Shown: one piece after another, positions 1 to 9,200 of the stretch | Layout: each line of letters starts with the position of its first letter | Numbering within the stretch: position 1 is the stretch's first letter | Origin: a bacterium | GTDB lineage: Bacteria > 4484-113 > JAGGVC01 | Direction: 5' to 3' | Length of the DNA: 64,000 bases | Assembly: GCA_039961635.1 (NCBI GenBank) | Contig: JABRWB010000005.1 | Span: 23,259-87,258 of the forward strand | The notes under the pieces: model-generated | Database searches by the model: none | Seen by the model: the letters and a program-made list of their open reading frames with translations, nothing else | Told to the model about the DNA's origin: nothing | Position numbers and translations under genes: made by a program

Positions 1-311
1 GTCGCCTTCTGGTTGTAGGTGGAAAATGTTTGACAGGGAGCGCATCCGGCCAACAGACGGATGCCGTTTTTGCGAAATACCCGTTCGAGGTCTTTCGCCT
101 CGAGGTTTTCGACGGATTTCAGAAGAAACTTAGCGGCGTTGTTCGCAGAGAAAGGATGCTCGCAGACAGGATCGATATCGACCCCAAGGCGGACGTCGAT
201 GCCCGCTCGCTCGAGTCCGCACGTCAGTCCGCCGGCACCGCAGAATAGGTCCACGGCGTAGACTTTGCGCTTCGCTCGGTTCCCTGTCTGTATCCGTTCG
301 ATCCGTTCCAT
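1..311 (-). CDS. C5 cytosine-specific DNA methyltransferase, N-terminal part (runs off the left edge)
   Basis: Reading the minus strand from an ATG at 311 gives about 103 codons with no stop before the window edge. The product has motif I of C5-cytosine methyltransferases (DLFCGAGGLTCGLERAG, about residues 21-37) and the catalytic PCQ motif IV (GCAPCQTFS, about residue 90). It would transfer a methyl group from S-adenosylmethionine to cytosine C5 in DNA. It lies 16 nt downstream of the excisionase-type HTH gene on the same strand, so the two are probably co-transcribed. In this phage context it could protect phage DNA from host restriction or belong to a restriction-modification pair. The target-recognition domain is outside the window, so specificity is unknown. 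Confidence 0.88.
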   Translation of the reverse strand, partial: MERIERIQTGNRAKRKVYAVDLFCGAGGLTCGLERAGIDVRLGVDIDPVCEHPFSANNAAKFLLKSVENLEAKDLERVFRKNGIRLLAGCAPCQTFSTYNQKA

Positions 312-327
312 GTTCTTCGATACCTGC

Positions 328-531
328 CTACTCGGTCCTCTGGTCGTGTGATGAGGCACCTCCGGCCTTTACCCATTCATCGATTTCGTCTTTTTTGAAT
401 TTCCATAGTTGACCCATCCGGTGAGCGGGCATCCGGTGTTTGTCGATCCATCGGTACACCGTGTCGTTGCTGACACCGAGGTATTTGGATATCTCTTCCA
501 CCGACAGCCATCGGTCTTCGATCTCGGTCAT
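328..531 (-). CDS. Excisionase-family helix-turn-helix DNA-binding protein
   Basis: This 67-residue protein is a single MerR/excisionase-type winged helix. The segment WLSVEEISKYLGVSNDTVYR (residues 8-27) matches the HTH_17 family pattern, followed by a basic wing with MPAHRMGQLWKF. Proteins of this kind are recombination directionality factors for phage integrases or small regulators next to restriction-modification genes. It directly precedes the C5 methyltransferase on the same strand. No integrase is visible in the window, so a regulatory role for the methyltransferase is as likely as excision. About 255 bp upstream (532-786) hold no convincing gene and probably the promoter for this pair. 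Confidence 0.85.
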   Translation of the reverse strand: MTEIEDRWLSVEEISKYLGVSNDTVYRWIDKHRMPAHRMGQLWKFKKDEIDEWVKAGGASSHDQRTE

Positions 532-786
532 TTCTCCTGCTCCCGCGAAATTTTACGGTTCACGACTCACCGCTCGCTTCGGACGTTCAAAGAGAGAGGG
601 ACGCACCTCTCCCATATTCCAATGGATTATGATACGCCGATCCTTTCCGATTGTCAACCGCAATTTGCCGCAGAAACCTGGATTTGTCTGTATCGATTGC
701 TGCATCGATTTCTCGATTTTCCACCTCACCGGATACATACCGGAATAGATCCCTATGCGGGTCGCAAATCTGGCGTTCGAGAGAAG

Positions 787-1371
787 TTACCCGTTCCGGG
801 GCCATCTTGAGGACCCTAACGGTTGCAGTCCCCGCTCTGTCGAAGGGAAACCGACGTAGAGCCAGACCGGAAGCACGGTTCCGTTGACCTGGACCGGTAC
901 CAGGACGCGGCGGTAGAGGCAGGGACCGCCGGGGTGAAACCCCTCCAGCCGGTCGATGGCCGGAAGGCGGGTTTCGGGATCGTCGAAGGTGAGAATCTCC
1001 CCGTACACGGGGCCCCAGGGCGCGCCTGTGCCCTTCTTCGGGAGCCGGTCGGGGGTTGGCTCGGAATTGGAAATGCGGGCCGTCACGTGCGCTTGTGTGG
1101 CCACGTCGGCGAGCGGGTTGGCGGTCCCGACGGCAAGGATGTCCTCCTCCGGAACCTCCAGGACCGGGATTCCGGAGGATGTCTCGAAGAGGCGGCCGCG
1201 GACCAAGGCGTCCCCCACCGCCAGGACTCCCCGGCAGAAGCGGTCGTGGTTCCAGAAACCGCGCTTCGGTGTGCCGTAGACGAAGAGCCTCAGCATTCCG
1301 TTTGTGTTCGGCTTCAAGGGTTCTTTCGGGTTCATTGCCTGGTTCATGGGGTTCATTGGAGTGTCTGTCAT
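787..1371 (-). CDS. AIG2/GGCT-like gamma-glutamylcyclotransferase
   Basis: The protein (194 aa) starts at an ATG overlapping the upstream amidotransferase stop codon (ATGA). After a Met/Asn/Pro-rich leader of about 25 residues, LRLFVYGTPKRGFWNHDRF has the YGT-(L/T)-K-x-G-x-x-N pattern that marks the AIG2-like gamma-glutamylcyclotransferase fold. The C-terminal half contains the expected acidic segment AIDRLEGFHPG and YRRVLVPV. The family cleaves gamma-glutamyl amides, releasing 5-oxoproline. As last gene of a translationally coupled operon with an amidoligase and a glutamine amidotransferase, it may edit or reverse gamma-glutamyl linkages made by its partners. That coupling is inference; the family assignment is from visible motifs. 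Confidence 0.85.
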   Translation of the reverse strand: MTDTPMNPMNQAMNPKEPLKPNTNGMLRLFVYGTPKRGFWNHDRFCRGVLAVGDALVRGRLFETSSGIPVLEVPEEDILAVGTANPLADVATQAHVTARISNSEPTPDRLPKKGTGAPWGPVYGEILTFDDPETRLPAIDRLEGFHPGGPCLYRRVLVPVQVNGTVLPVWLYVGFPSTERGLQPLGSSRWPRNG

Positions 1372-2147
1372 GGCTCCGCGCCTTTTCTCTCCCGGGCGAC
1401 GAACTCGAAGGGCTCCACCGAATACGCGGCCAGGTCCTCGCGCCGGAACACCACCAGGCTCATGGGCGGGACCGCAATCTCACGCCAGCCTTTTTCCTCC
1501 GCCAGCACGGCGTCGAGGTATGCGGGGTCCGAAGCGTAGAGAACCGTTTTGCGGCGGGGATGCCAGCGCAGTTCCAACGGCCGGTTCCCCTTGAGCACAA
1601 AGACGGTGCCCGGGTCGGTCCGGCAGGCGATGACGGCGGTGATCTGCCCGCGGCAGCGGCGGAGCCGCGCCTTGAACCGCTCGATATCCATGGCACCGTC
1701 CCGTGCGGCGTTCGCGGCCAGGCGGAACAGAATTTCGCTGTCCACCTCGGCGAAGCGCCGCATCTTCCAGCGCCGGAACAGGTAGTCGGCGTTGTAAATG
1801 GTGCCGTTGTGGGTGCCGATCACCTCCCCGGCGCGGATCGGGTGGTTGTTGCTGTTGATCCGTTCGTCCCCGCGGGTGCGCCAACGGGTGTGTCCGATGA
1901 GGAGCGCGGCGCGGTTGTTTATGCTGGCCAGGAGTTCGGCGAAGGCCTTGTCCGTCACGAACCGCTCGGCCGTCACCGGGCGTTTGAAGAGCCGGTGCCC
2001 GCCGTCGGTGTCGAGCCATGCCGCGCCCGTGGCGTGGGGCTCGCGCTCCTCGCTCAGCAGCAGGCGGGTGAAGAGCCAGGCGAGATACTCCCGATCCTCG
2101 GCGCGTCGCCGCTTATTTCCGAAGATGACTCCCGCGAACCCGCACAT
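1368..2147 (-). CDS. Class II (Ntn-type) glutamine amidotransferase
   Basis: I place the start at the ATG at 2147, giving 259 aa beginning Met-Cys-Gly-Phe. That exposes Cys2 as the N-terminal nucleophile after Met removal, the hallmark of GATase class II. Further support comes from GHTRWRTRGD (about residues 80-89) and GEVIGTHNGTIYN, the GTHNG loop that binds glutamine. The domain hydrolyses glutamine to supply ammonia. Here it is stand-alone, with no synthase domain, so it presumably feeds another enzyme such as the amidoligase encoded in the same operon. Start and stop codons overlap both neighbours (ATGA), indicating translational coupling. Confidence 0.9.
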   Translation of the reverse strand: MCGFAGVIFGNKRRRAEDREYLAWLFTRLLLSEEREPHATGAAWLDTDGGHRLFKRPVTAERFVTDKAFAELLASINNRAALLIGHTRWRTRGDERINSNNHPIRAGEVIGTHNGTIYNADYLFRRWKMRRFAEVDSEILFRLAANAARDGAMDIERFKARLRRCRGQITAVIACRTDPGTVFVLKGNRPLELRWHPRRKTVLYASDPAYLDAVLAEEKGWREIAVPPMSLVVFRREDLAAYSVEPFEFVARERKGAEP

Positions 2148-2647
2148 CAGGATTTCCCTCCCTGCGGATCGACGATGAACCCGCGGAAGACGCCTTCGGC
2201 GTATTCCTTCGGATGCTCCTCGATCCAGTGCGCGGCGTCCGGCCAGCCGAGCTCCCCGGCCAGCCGGGCGACGACCGGCCGGTCGAGCATGTTGGTCAAC
2301 CCCGAGAGCCGGACCGCGTCGATGCCCTGCCAGACCAAGGCGGGAATCGGTATCCGCGTGGGTTTGTCGTCCTGCACCTCGGCAAGGCCGTGTTTGATCA
2401 GGGCATCGAGGAAGGATGCCGCTTTTTCCTCGGGCGTGTCGCCCCGGACCGTAAGCTCGACGCCGGACAGCATCTTGGCGTTCCGCAGGACCATGTCGAT
2501 GTAGTCCTCGAGGTCCCGCTGGTCGGAAAATAACGTGGCCCCTTTCATGGCCAGGACCACGTCGGTCACCGTCGCCCCGCTGAAGACCTCGCCGTCGCCT
2601 TCCATCGGCCGCCCATTGAGGGCGGTGTTTCGGATCAGCACTCTCAT
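2147..2647 (-). CDS. Uncharacterised protein of the amidoligase operon
   Basis: This 166-aa protein starts at an ATG overlapping the amidoligase stop and ends overlapping the amidotransferase start. The first 30 residues form a short beta-rich segment ([29 protein letters not shown]). A charged helical stretch follows ([18 protein letters not shown]). The C-terminal half, [12 protein letters not shown] to GGKS, is mixed. I recognise no catalytic motif and make no functional claim. Its position inside a perfectly coupled four-gene operon suggests an accessory, carrier or substrate protein for the amidoligase. It has no signal peptide or membrane segment. Confidence 0.75.
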   Translation of the reverse strand: MRVLIRNTALNGRPMEGDGEVFSGATVTDVVLAMKGATLFSDQRDLEDYIDMVLRNAKMLSGVELTVRGDTPEEKAASFLDALIKHGLAEVQDDKPTRIPIPALVWQGIDAVRLSGLTNMLDRPVVARLAGELGWPDAAHWIEEHPKEYAEGVFRGFIVDPQGGKS

Positions 2648-3714
2648 GACGCGCCTCCTTGCATCCCGCCGGTCTCGTCCCCCGAAAACACCGGAGGCCG
2701 GGGTTGACTCGGGCCATCCATGGCCCTCGCCCTTCGGGCGCGCCCTTGGCGCGTCCAATCCGGCTGTCCTGCCGGATTGTCGGGCCAGGCCTCCATGAGG
2801 GATTCCGCCTTTGGGGCGGGTTGTTCGTCTGGTTTCACCCTGCCGCGTTTGAAGGCCGAGTCCCCTGGCAGGGCGGCGATCAGATGCTTGCGCGCGGTCT
2901 TGAACTCGTCGCCGATGAGCCCCAGGTGGAGCAGGAAGACCCGGAAGTCGTACCGGGCGCTCTGCGGGTCGAAGGACCGCTTGCGGCTCGATGCCGCCCG
3001 GCCGTTCAGCGCCTTGGCCGCCACGGCCAGGACCAGTTGGATGTAGGCTTTCACCTTGCCCGCGTGGAGCGTCCCCTCGAACCAGCGGAACTCGACGGTG
3101 CCTCGGTACCAGACGTTGTGCAGGTTCACCCCGTGGTAGCGGGTGCTGTCGTAGTGCTGGGGCTGCCGGTTGTGGTAGCCGTACCAAATGTGGTTGAGCT
3201 TGTCCCTGGTCCTGGGACGGCGGCGCTCGATCTGGGCGATGAGGTCGTCGCTCACCGGTTTGCTGTAGTTGCGACGGCGGGTCTCGTTCACACCCAGGGC
3301 GGTGAGGATGAGCGCTTCCTGCTTGTAGACGATCTTGGCGAGGTTCGCGAGGGTCCGGCCGTCAAAGGCTGTGGCGTCGACGTGGACGTGGATGCCGCAA
3401 CGGTCGTCCACCTTGGCTCCGCAGGCCCGCAGCGCCCGGACGACCTCCTGGAGGACGGGGATGTCCTCGTAAGACAGGACGGGGCTCACCACCTCGGCCC
3501 GCAAGTGTACCGGCACATTGATGAGCGAGCCGTCGGATACCACTTTCCAAACCCGTCCATGGTCGTCGGTGACCTCCCAGGGGTCGAAGCTGCCCGGGCT
3601 GCCGATGTGGCGGACCTGGCCGCCCACCACCGATTGGATCGCCTGGGCGACCCGCTCGCGCGTCCGTTTGACTGTCTCGATCTCGATTCCGAAGTTGATC
3701 CGGCGTAAGTCCAT
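2644..3714 (-). CDS. Phage-type amidoligase (glutamine synthetase-like COOH-NH2 ligase)
   Basis: The protein has 356 aa, with SD AAGGAGAG just upstream of the ATG at 3714. It begins with the family signature FGIEIET (residues 8-14). [21 protein letters not shown], the metal-binding-like CGIHVHVDA (about residue 120) and [20 protein letters not shown] follow. These motifs define the amidoligase family related to glutamine synthetase, which ligates an amine to a carboxylate using ATP. Iyer and colleagues described such enzymes in phage operons with class II GATases and AIG2-like cyclotransferases, as found here. The C-terminal 60 residues are Pro/Arg-rich and probably disordered. The substrate is unknown; a peptide, cell-wall or protein carboxylate is plausible. 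Confidence 0.88.
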   Translation of the reverse strand: MDLRRINFGIEIETVKRTRERVAQAIQSVVGGQVRHIGSPGSFDPWEVTDDHGRVWKVVSDGSLINVPVHLRAEVVSPVLSYEDIPVLQEVVRALRACGAKVDDRCGIHVHVDATAFDGRTLANLAKIVYKQEALILTALGVNETRRRNYSKPVSDDLIAQIERRRPRTRDKLNHIWYGYHNRQPQHYDSTRYHGVNLHNVWYRGTVEFRWFEGTLHAGKVKAYIQLVLAVAAKALNGRAASSRKRSFDPQSARYDFRVFLLHLGLIGDEFKTARKHLIAALPGDSAFKRGRVKPDEQPAPKAESLMEAWPDNPAGQPDWTRQGRARRARAMDGPSQPRPPVFSGDETGGMQGGAS

Positions 3715-3963
3715 GGTCTCTCCTTACGTTCTGTAAGCCCGTTCCCGGCAAGGGATTGGCTCTTGTGTTCACACACATACAGGCTTCTTTCCGAACATAA
3801 AGCAAGGCGAAATCGACACATAACCCCTATGATTCCAATGAGTTATGTACATTGAGACGCAGCCAGCGGAAACACGCGGGATTACGGGGTTCCCCGGCGT
3901 CCGAAGAAAAGAGAGGTGTTCCGGGGATCAGCTCCGCTTCCAGTCGGTGCCGGTGTGTTTCTC

Positions 3964-5241
3964 TCACTTGCCGCCGCCCGCGAGGTCGGTGTTGAACCAC
4001 TCGTCGCCCTTGGACGGGTTCGGGAGAGCGGCGTCGCGCTCGGCCTGTGTGCCGACGCCCCGATGGAAGGCCTCCCGCGCGGTTAGCCCCTGACCGAGCC
4101 GGTCCGGGCCGAGCAGGTCCCGCCATCCGAGGGCCGATGCCCGCAGCCGGGAAACGAAGGTCCGGTAGGCGGTCGCGTCCTTGGCCGCGCGGTAAAGGAG
4201 CAGCGAGCCGTCGGCGTCCCGGACCAGGCTCGGCGTGTAGCAGCGCTCGAGGAACGGCCCGCTGCCGTTCTTGAACACGGGGTTGATCTCCGCCTTGCGC
4301 CAGTGGACACGGTCCCAGGACCATGCATAGCCGATTCCTGCGTTTCCCGCGGAGCCCCCGGAGTAGAGCATCCACCATCTCCCGTCGGGAAGCCGTTCCA
4401 CATGGGCGGCGGAGACGTAGCCGTTCACGCCTTCCCAAGGCTGCGGGTCGATCAAGCCGGAGAGGATCGGACCGTTCCCGAACAGCTTCAATACGACCGC
4501 ATCGTGGGAGCAGGCCAGACCGAGGCTGTCGTTGCCGCCGGTCGAGGCGATGAAATACATGGCGTAGCGCCAGGTAAAAGGTCTTCCTTCGACCGAAGTG
4601 GGCCGCGAGTTGTACCAGAGGAACGACGGCCCGTAATGGCCGCGATTCCAGACCTGGACGCTTCCCTCGGTCACCAGGTCACCGAAACACGGGGTATCGC
4701 CCCTGAACGCGGCGGGGGCAACCGACGGATCACAGACTGCTGTGCGCAGTCCGGCCATGGCATAGGGCTGGTTGGGAACGTCCGGGTTCCAGTAGAGGAT
4801 GCGCAGCCGGTTTACGGTCTCCAGCGTGCAGACCACGTGATAGCCTTCGGCCGCGATGCCGGTGACCTTTTTCTCCGTGTCCCAGGAGAGGCCGTCGTGG
4901 GAAAAGGCACAGCTCGTTCCCGCGCCGTCGCCATAATATGCGATGAAGTCCCGAACCCGAGTCCCGTCGTGGAAACCGCCCGGGGTCCGGAGGACGCGGA
5001 CATAGTAAGCACGAGCTGCCGTCAGAGGCAGGACGTGCGGGTAGCGGTGGTCGAACACGACCGGCGGCAGCCCCTCGGGCGGTTCCGCGCCGGAGGGGAC
5101 CAGCAGCAGGCCGAGGTCAACGGCGCGCAGCAGGTCCGGGGTCATCGCCTGAACGACGGAGTTCTTCCCGGGGCCGAGCGTACCCGTAAGCCCGGGCAAT
5201 TCCAGAATCGTATCGGTGTTGCTCTTGATGGTGATGCTCAT
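3964..5241 (-). CDS. Phage protein with glycosidase-like beta-propeller
   Basis: The product is 425 aa. The first 75 residues (ITIKSNTDTILELPGLTGTLG) look like a small phage attachment domain. The rest has repeated features of five-bladed propeller glycosidases (GH43/GH32-like), for example DFIAYYGDGAGTSCAFSHDG, RWWMLYSGGSAGNAGIGYAW and SPSLVRDADG-type strands, but I cannot assign catalytic acids. It is the last gene of the structural module and overlaps the upstream small gene by ATGA. A tail-tip or depolymerase-like role on host surface glycans is plausible but inferred. The 249 bp between it and the amidoligase gene (3715-3963) hold no gene and probably carry the amidoligase-operon promoter. 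Confidence 0.7.
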   Translation of the reverse strand: MSITIKSNTDTILELPGLTGTLGPGKNSVVQAMTPDLLRAVDLGLLLVPSGAEPPEGLPPVVFDHRYPHVLPLTAARAYYVRVLRTPGGFHDGTRVRDFIAYYGDGAGTSCAFSHDGLSWDTEKKVTGIAAEGYHVVCTLETVNRLRILYWNPDVPNQPYAMAGLRTAVCDPSVAPAAFRGDTPCFGDLVTEGSVQVWNRGHYGPSFLWYNSRPTSVEGRPFTWRYAMYFIASTGGNDSLGLACSHDAVVLKLFGNGPILSGLIDPQPWEGVNGYVSAAHVERLPDGRWWMLYSGGSAGNAGIGYAWSWDRVHWRKAEINPVFKNGSGPFLERCYTPSLVRDADGSLLLYRAAKDATAYRTFVSRLRASALGWRDLLGPDRLGQGLTAREAFHRGVGTQAERDAALPNPSKGDEWFNTDLAGGGK

Positions 5242-5543
5242 GGTTGGTTCCTCCCGGCCTGCGCCGCAAGCGCGGCGGCGGACAGATCCTCATGCAGGTA
5301 TCCGGCGTCCATCAGTTCCCGGTTGATCCGCCCGGCTTCGATCTCCTCCCGCCGGATGCGGGCCATGAGTCCTGCGAACGCCTCCGCGGCCTCAGGCTCA
5401 ATACCGTGCAGTTCCTCGATGCGCCGCATGCGGGCGTCGAGGTTGGCGAGCAGTTCGAGGGTGTGGTCCCGCAGGACACCGTCGCGCTTCTCTTGGGGTG
5501 ATGGAATGAACTCCGTCAATCCGCCCTGTCTTCGAACGATCAT
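5238..5543 (-). CDS. Small helical phage protein
   Basis: This 101-aa protein is mostly charged and helical (ELLANLDARMRRIEELHGI, FAGLMARIRREEIEAGRINR) and ends in an Ala-rich stretch. It is translationally coupled to the downstream propeller gene (ATGA overlap) and follows the DUF4815-like gene. I recognise no family. Size, helicity and position between tail genes fit a small tail-fibre accessory or chaperone, but this is only context. Confidence 0.6.
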   Translation of the reverse strand: MIVRRQGGLTEFIPSPQEKRDGVLRDHTLELLANLDARMRRIEELHGIEPEAAEAFAGLMARIRREEIEAGRINRELMDAGYLHEDLSAAALAAQAGRNQP

Positions 5544-5556
5544 AACATCCCTCCGA

Positions 5557-6270
5557 TCAGCTCAGCGTCGCGCCGAGGGTGTGAATCCTCGGATACACCA
5601 GGTTGTTGCCGGTCATCTCCGCCTTGTAGCGGACCTTGTTTCCGTTCGGATCGGAGAAGGTTCTCGTGAGCGTGTACTCGGTCCACTCCTGATCGATCTC
5701 CCGCGTCGTTTGGATCGACATCGGTTCCCAGGTCGCTCCGCCGTTGTTGGAAGCGAACCAGTTGATGGTCGTCCCGCTCGGGATGTTCATCTGGGTGTAG
5801 ACCTTGGTGGAGGACACGCCTTGGGTGAGCTCGTTCCCGCGGTTCAGATACGCCCCCGCAGGGTCGTTGAGATAGCCGATGAGATTCACGTCCTTGTAGT
5901 TCAGCGCCGGGGAATCGTTGACAGCGTTGCTGGAGAAGATGGCCCTGAGGAGCACCTGTCCCGCAAGGTTGGGCAACCGTTCCTCTTCCGCGGGCACGAT
6001 GGCGTCCCAGATGACACCGCCGTCGGTCGAATACTCCCAGACGATGCCGCAGCCTTCCGGAATGGAGGAATACTCGTCCAGGTTCAGATCGCTGAACTGC
6101 ACCCCGGTGATGGGCTGAAAGCGAACTTCGCCGGTGGACTGGAAGTCATAGCCATAGATTCTCATGGTGAGATCGGAGCCGTTGAGCGGCGTCCATGTCT
6201 CGGCGTTGGAGCTTTCCAGCAGCACACCGGCCACATAGGTCTGCCGGGTGATGACGCCGTTCTGCCCCAG
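5557..6270 (-). pseudogene. C-terminal part of the DUF4815-like structural gene, separated by an in-frame TAA
   Basis: This segment continues the frame of the 6271-9150 gene directly after its TAA (6271-6273). It reads LGQNGVITRQTYVAGVLLES and runs about 237 codons to the stop at 5557, with no other interruption. It contains beta-rich tail sequence such as IYGYDFQSTGEVRFQP and TINWFASNNGGATWEPM. Residues on both sides of the TAA read as one protein, so the ancestral gene was about 1,197 aa. There may be a restart at an in-frame ATG or GTG near 6234, but no clear ribosome site is seen. It is either a decayed tail, a readthrough extension or a sequencing error. Confidence 0.75.
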
Positions 6271-9150
6271 TTACCCCAGGGTGGCGATGCGCACGCTGTA
6301 GTTGGTGCTGTTGGTGAGCAGCACGACCGCGTAGCTGGTGTCCGCCTGGGCATAGAAGGGATCGGCGAAGACGATTTTGGTCTCGGCGTTCAGGTTGACC
6401 TCGCCCGTGGCTGCGACCTTTTCGGCCAGCACGACCTCGTTCGGCAGTCCGGTTGTGACTCCGCGGATTTGCACCGTCACGGGCACCGTCGCGTCTTTCT
6501 GAGTGAACCAGACGCCCACGGCGGAGATGATGCGGTTTTCGGTGAAGCTGAAGGTCTGTGCCAGGGGATCGCGCCTACGGTTGCGGAGCTGCCATCGCCA
6601 AACGATCCGCTCGACCGGGACGCGGATGATCCGCGGCGGCGACGGCTGGACGATGATCTGCCGCTGGACGATGGTCCGCTCGACCGCGACCCGCTCGATG
6701 CGGGTGATGATCAGGGGATCGTTGATCTGCAGGTTGGCCTGCGCGGAGTAGACGCCGTCGGTTATCTCGACGATACGGTTGCCGTTGCGCGCGTTCTCGG
6801 GGATGACGAACGATGCGGTGACTCGGCCCGCGGTATCCGCGTGGACTCCCGACGCCACCACCTGGCCGTCGCAGCGGATTGTTACGTTGTTCGCGTTGGA
6901 CAGGAAGTTGGCCCCGATCACGACGATCCCGGTCTGGCCGCGTCTGCCGATGTTCGGCGTGATCTCCACTGAGGCGTCGGGTTTTTCGAACACGGCGTAA
7001 GGGTTGATGTTCTTGACCTCGGACCAGTCGGTCTGCTCGATAAGTACGCGCCCCGTGGCCGGGAGGAGCGCGAGGCTTTCCTTGAACAAAGCGTTGCTTG
7101 CGGAGTGGTTCACCTCGAGCACGGTGGCCGAGGCGGCCCTGGCCGGTGCGGCGAAACTGCGGACCCGGTCGATGCGGGCGCTCCACTCGCTATGGTAGAC
7201 ATCGGATTGAGCGTCGTTCGAGAAGTCGTCGGAATAGACGCCCTTCTTGGTCTGGGCGTCCCGGTTCTGCAGCTCGTTGCTCATCTGAAACTGGGCGTCG
7301 TTGTATTTGAGGTCCTCGACGTCCTCGATGATCTCGTGGATCTGGTCCATGGTGATGCGTGTCAGCCCGAAATTGACGACCGTCAGGTCCACCGAGTTCG
7401 GCGGACAATCGACGCTGCACAGTCCGAGGGTGCCTTCCGGGACGATGGTCAGCTTCGGCCAGTCGGCCGGAGAACCTGCCAACCGTTTGATCTCGCGGGT
7501 GGTGGCGCAAATGATGTCCTTGCGGCCGATGTAGTAATCGTAGTCGATACTGCAGTTGGAGCCGCCCACCGGCTCGTCGCCGATGTTCGTGCGGCCGAAG
7601 TTGATGATGGATAGATTGCCGGATTCAACCTGAACGGGAGACATGGTCAGGCCGCTCGTGTTGGAGGCGGGCGGGTTGCCGCCCGCGATCTCGTCGACGC
7701 CGTCGTCGATGTAGAACGTGACCCCGGAGGCCACGTCCTTGAGCCGCTGGAAGTCGGCGCGGACCGTGTTTTGCGTGCCGCGATAGATGCGGTATCCGGC
7801 TGCTCCGCTGACCGGCAGCCAGGAGAGGCGGTTCATCTCACCGGTCAAAGTATCGCGCGACACGACCTTGGCCGAGTCGTACTGAGTCTCTACGGTGGCG
7901 CTCTGCGCGGTGACCAGATAGAAATACTCATCCGCCGCCGGGTGTCCCGAGCGTCCGAACCAGCCGCCGTCCACATAGTCCGTCCCCTTGATCATCTGTT
8001 TGGTGTAGGTCCAACGGACGGTGTAAGTCGTGCCGATGGCAGGTTCGTTGCCGGAGCCCAGCCAGTTCACGTAGTTCCCTGACTGCTGCCAGTCCGCGCC
8101 TTCCTGAAAGACCATCGCACCCTGGCTTACCTCGAGGATGTCCACCACCGGGTTGGGGACGAGCAGATCTTCGCCGCCCCCGACGGAGCCGCGGGTGATG
8201 TTGGAGACGATCTCCACGATGGCTTCGACCTGAGTGGTTTCCTTGAGAGGTGTGCTGTTGAGCGCGTATCGCCGGGTGCCGACCACGTAAGTCTTCTGCT
8301 CGCCCCGGACCGACTTGACTGCCGTGGATTTGGGCACCAGAGTTGTCGTGGGCATGTCCTTCTGCAGGCGGAAGCCCTGAATGTAAGCGCGGCCCGCGTT
8401 GGTGATCACCTCGACGTTCTCGCCGTCGTTGTCGCCGATAAAGCTGTCGAGTCCTTTCACCAGGTAGCTGCCGGCCTGGTCATAGGTCCGCTCCGCCAGG
8501 TTCTGGAGCAGCGAATTCAGCCCTTCGTTCGCGGCGAAGGCGAGTTGGTCCTCGGTGATCGACGCCACGGTAATGCGGCTTCCGGGCAACGTCCCGAGCA
8601 GGCCCTGGAGATAGAGGTTCGATTTCTCGCGGACGGTCGCGGTCACGTCGCCGGTCTCACGGTCGAACTTGTGGAGGGCGACCACCTTCCGCTGGGTCAC
8701 GTTGTTGGGAAAGGCTTCGCCGCTCGTGTCGTGATCTTTGAGAGAAAGAACCCATTTCTCCCGCTCGGCGGTGGGTTCGCCCGTGGCGGGGTTGATGAGC
8801 ACGGCGTCCTGGTTGCAGCCGTAGTTGTACTTGAGCAGCTCGACATAGACGTAATCCGCGCCGCTCGTCTTGGCCGGGTCATAAGTGAGCACCGCGCCGG
8901 GCACGCGCTCCAGGCAGCCGTCGATGTAGACCAGCCCCTCGGCCACGGTAAGCACATTGGCCGCGACCGTCACGCCGAAGCCGCTGACGATGGCCCCCTC
9001 CTTGAAGAGGATGTCCGCGAGCTTCCTGCGCTCGTGATTGATGATGTCCTGCTGCTCGTTGAGCTCCGAGTCGAGTATGTCCCGGTCCTGGTGGTAGCGG
9101 ACCCGCTTGTAGTTTTTCGCCGGGTCGAACCTATCGCGCGAGATGGACAT
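6271..9150 (-). CDS. DUF4815-like phage structural protein
   Basis: The product is 959 aa up to the TAA, starting at an ATG preceded by GGAGGAAAAACC. The N-terminus RDRFDPAKNYKRVRYHQDRD and DSELNEQQDIINHERRKLAD matches the phage DUF4815 family as I remember it. Middle parts contain fibronectin-like and IPT-like beta segments (GQTGIVVIGANFLSNANNVT). A basic strip VERTIVQRQIIV...PPRIIRVPVERIVWRW lies near residue 860. These proteins are large virion components, probably tail or baseplate. The frame continues past the stop for another 237 codons. The long plus-strand open frame opposite this gene is a shadow. Confidence 0.82.
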   Translation of the reverse strand: MSISRDRFDPAKNYKRVRYHQDRDILDSELNEQQDIINHERRKLADILFKEGAIVSGFGVTVAANVLTVAEGLVYIDGCLERVPGAVLTYDPAKTSGADYVYVELLKYNYGCNQDAVLINPATGEPTAEREKWVLSLKDHDTSGEAFPNNVTQRKVVALHKFDRETGDVTATVREKSNLYLQGLLGTLPGSRITVASITEDQLAFAANEGLNSLLQNLAERTYDQAGSYLVKGLDSFIGDNDGENVEVITNAGRAYIQGFRLQKDMPTTTLVPKSTAVKSVRGEQKTYVVGTRRYALNSTPLKETTQVEAIVEIVSNITRGSVGGGEDLLVPNPVVDILEVSQGAMVFQEGADWQQSGNYVNWLGSGNEPAIGTTYTVRWTYTKQMIKGTDYVDGGWFGRSGHPAADEYFYLVTAQSATVETQYDSAKVVSRDTLTGEMNRLSWLPVSGAAGYRIYRGTQNTVRADFQRLKDVASGVTFYIDDGVDEIAGGNPPASNTSGLTMSPVQVESGNLSIINFGRTNIGDEPVGGSNCSIDYDYYIGRKDIICATTREIKRLAGSPADWPKLTIVPEGTLGLCSVDCPPNSVDLTVVNFGLTRITMDQIHEIIEDVEDLKYNDAQFQMSNELQNRDAQTKKGVYSDDFSNDAQSDVYHSEWSARIDRVRSFAAPARAASATVLEVNHSASNALFKESLALLPATGRVLIEQTDWSEVKNINPYAVFEKPDASVEITPNIGRRGQTGIVVIGANFLSNANNVTIRCDGQVVASGVHADTAGRVTASFVIPENARNGNRIVEITDGVYSAQANLQINDPLIITRIERVAVERTIVQRQIIVQPSPPRIIRVPVERIVWRWQLRNRRRDPLAQTFSFTENRIISAVGVWFTQKDATVPVTVQIRGVTTGLPNEVVLAEKVAATGEVNLNAETKIVFADPFYAQADTSYAVVLLTNSTNYSVRIATLG

Positions 9151-9200
9151 GGTTTTTCCTCCTAAATCTTGATGACCCCGACCAGCTCAACGCGCGTGTC

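Noticed and set aside
1056-3708. Long plus-strand frames over the amidoligase operon
   Set aside because: They are antisense to four genes with clear family motifs and translational coupling, so they are shadows.
4303-6972. Plus-strand open frame of 889 codons
   Set aside because: It lies opposite the phage propeller and DUF4815 genes, crosses their borders, has no SD and is low-complexity in composition. It is a high-GC antisense shadow.
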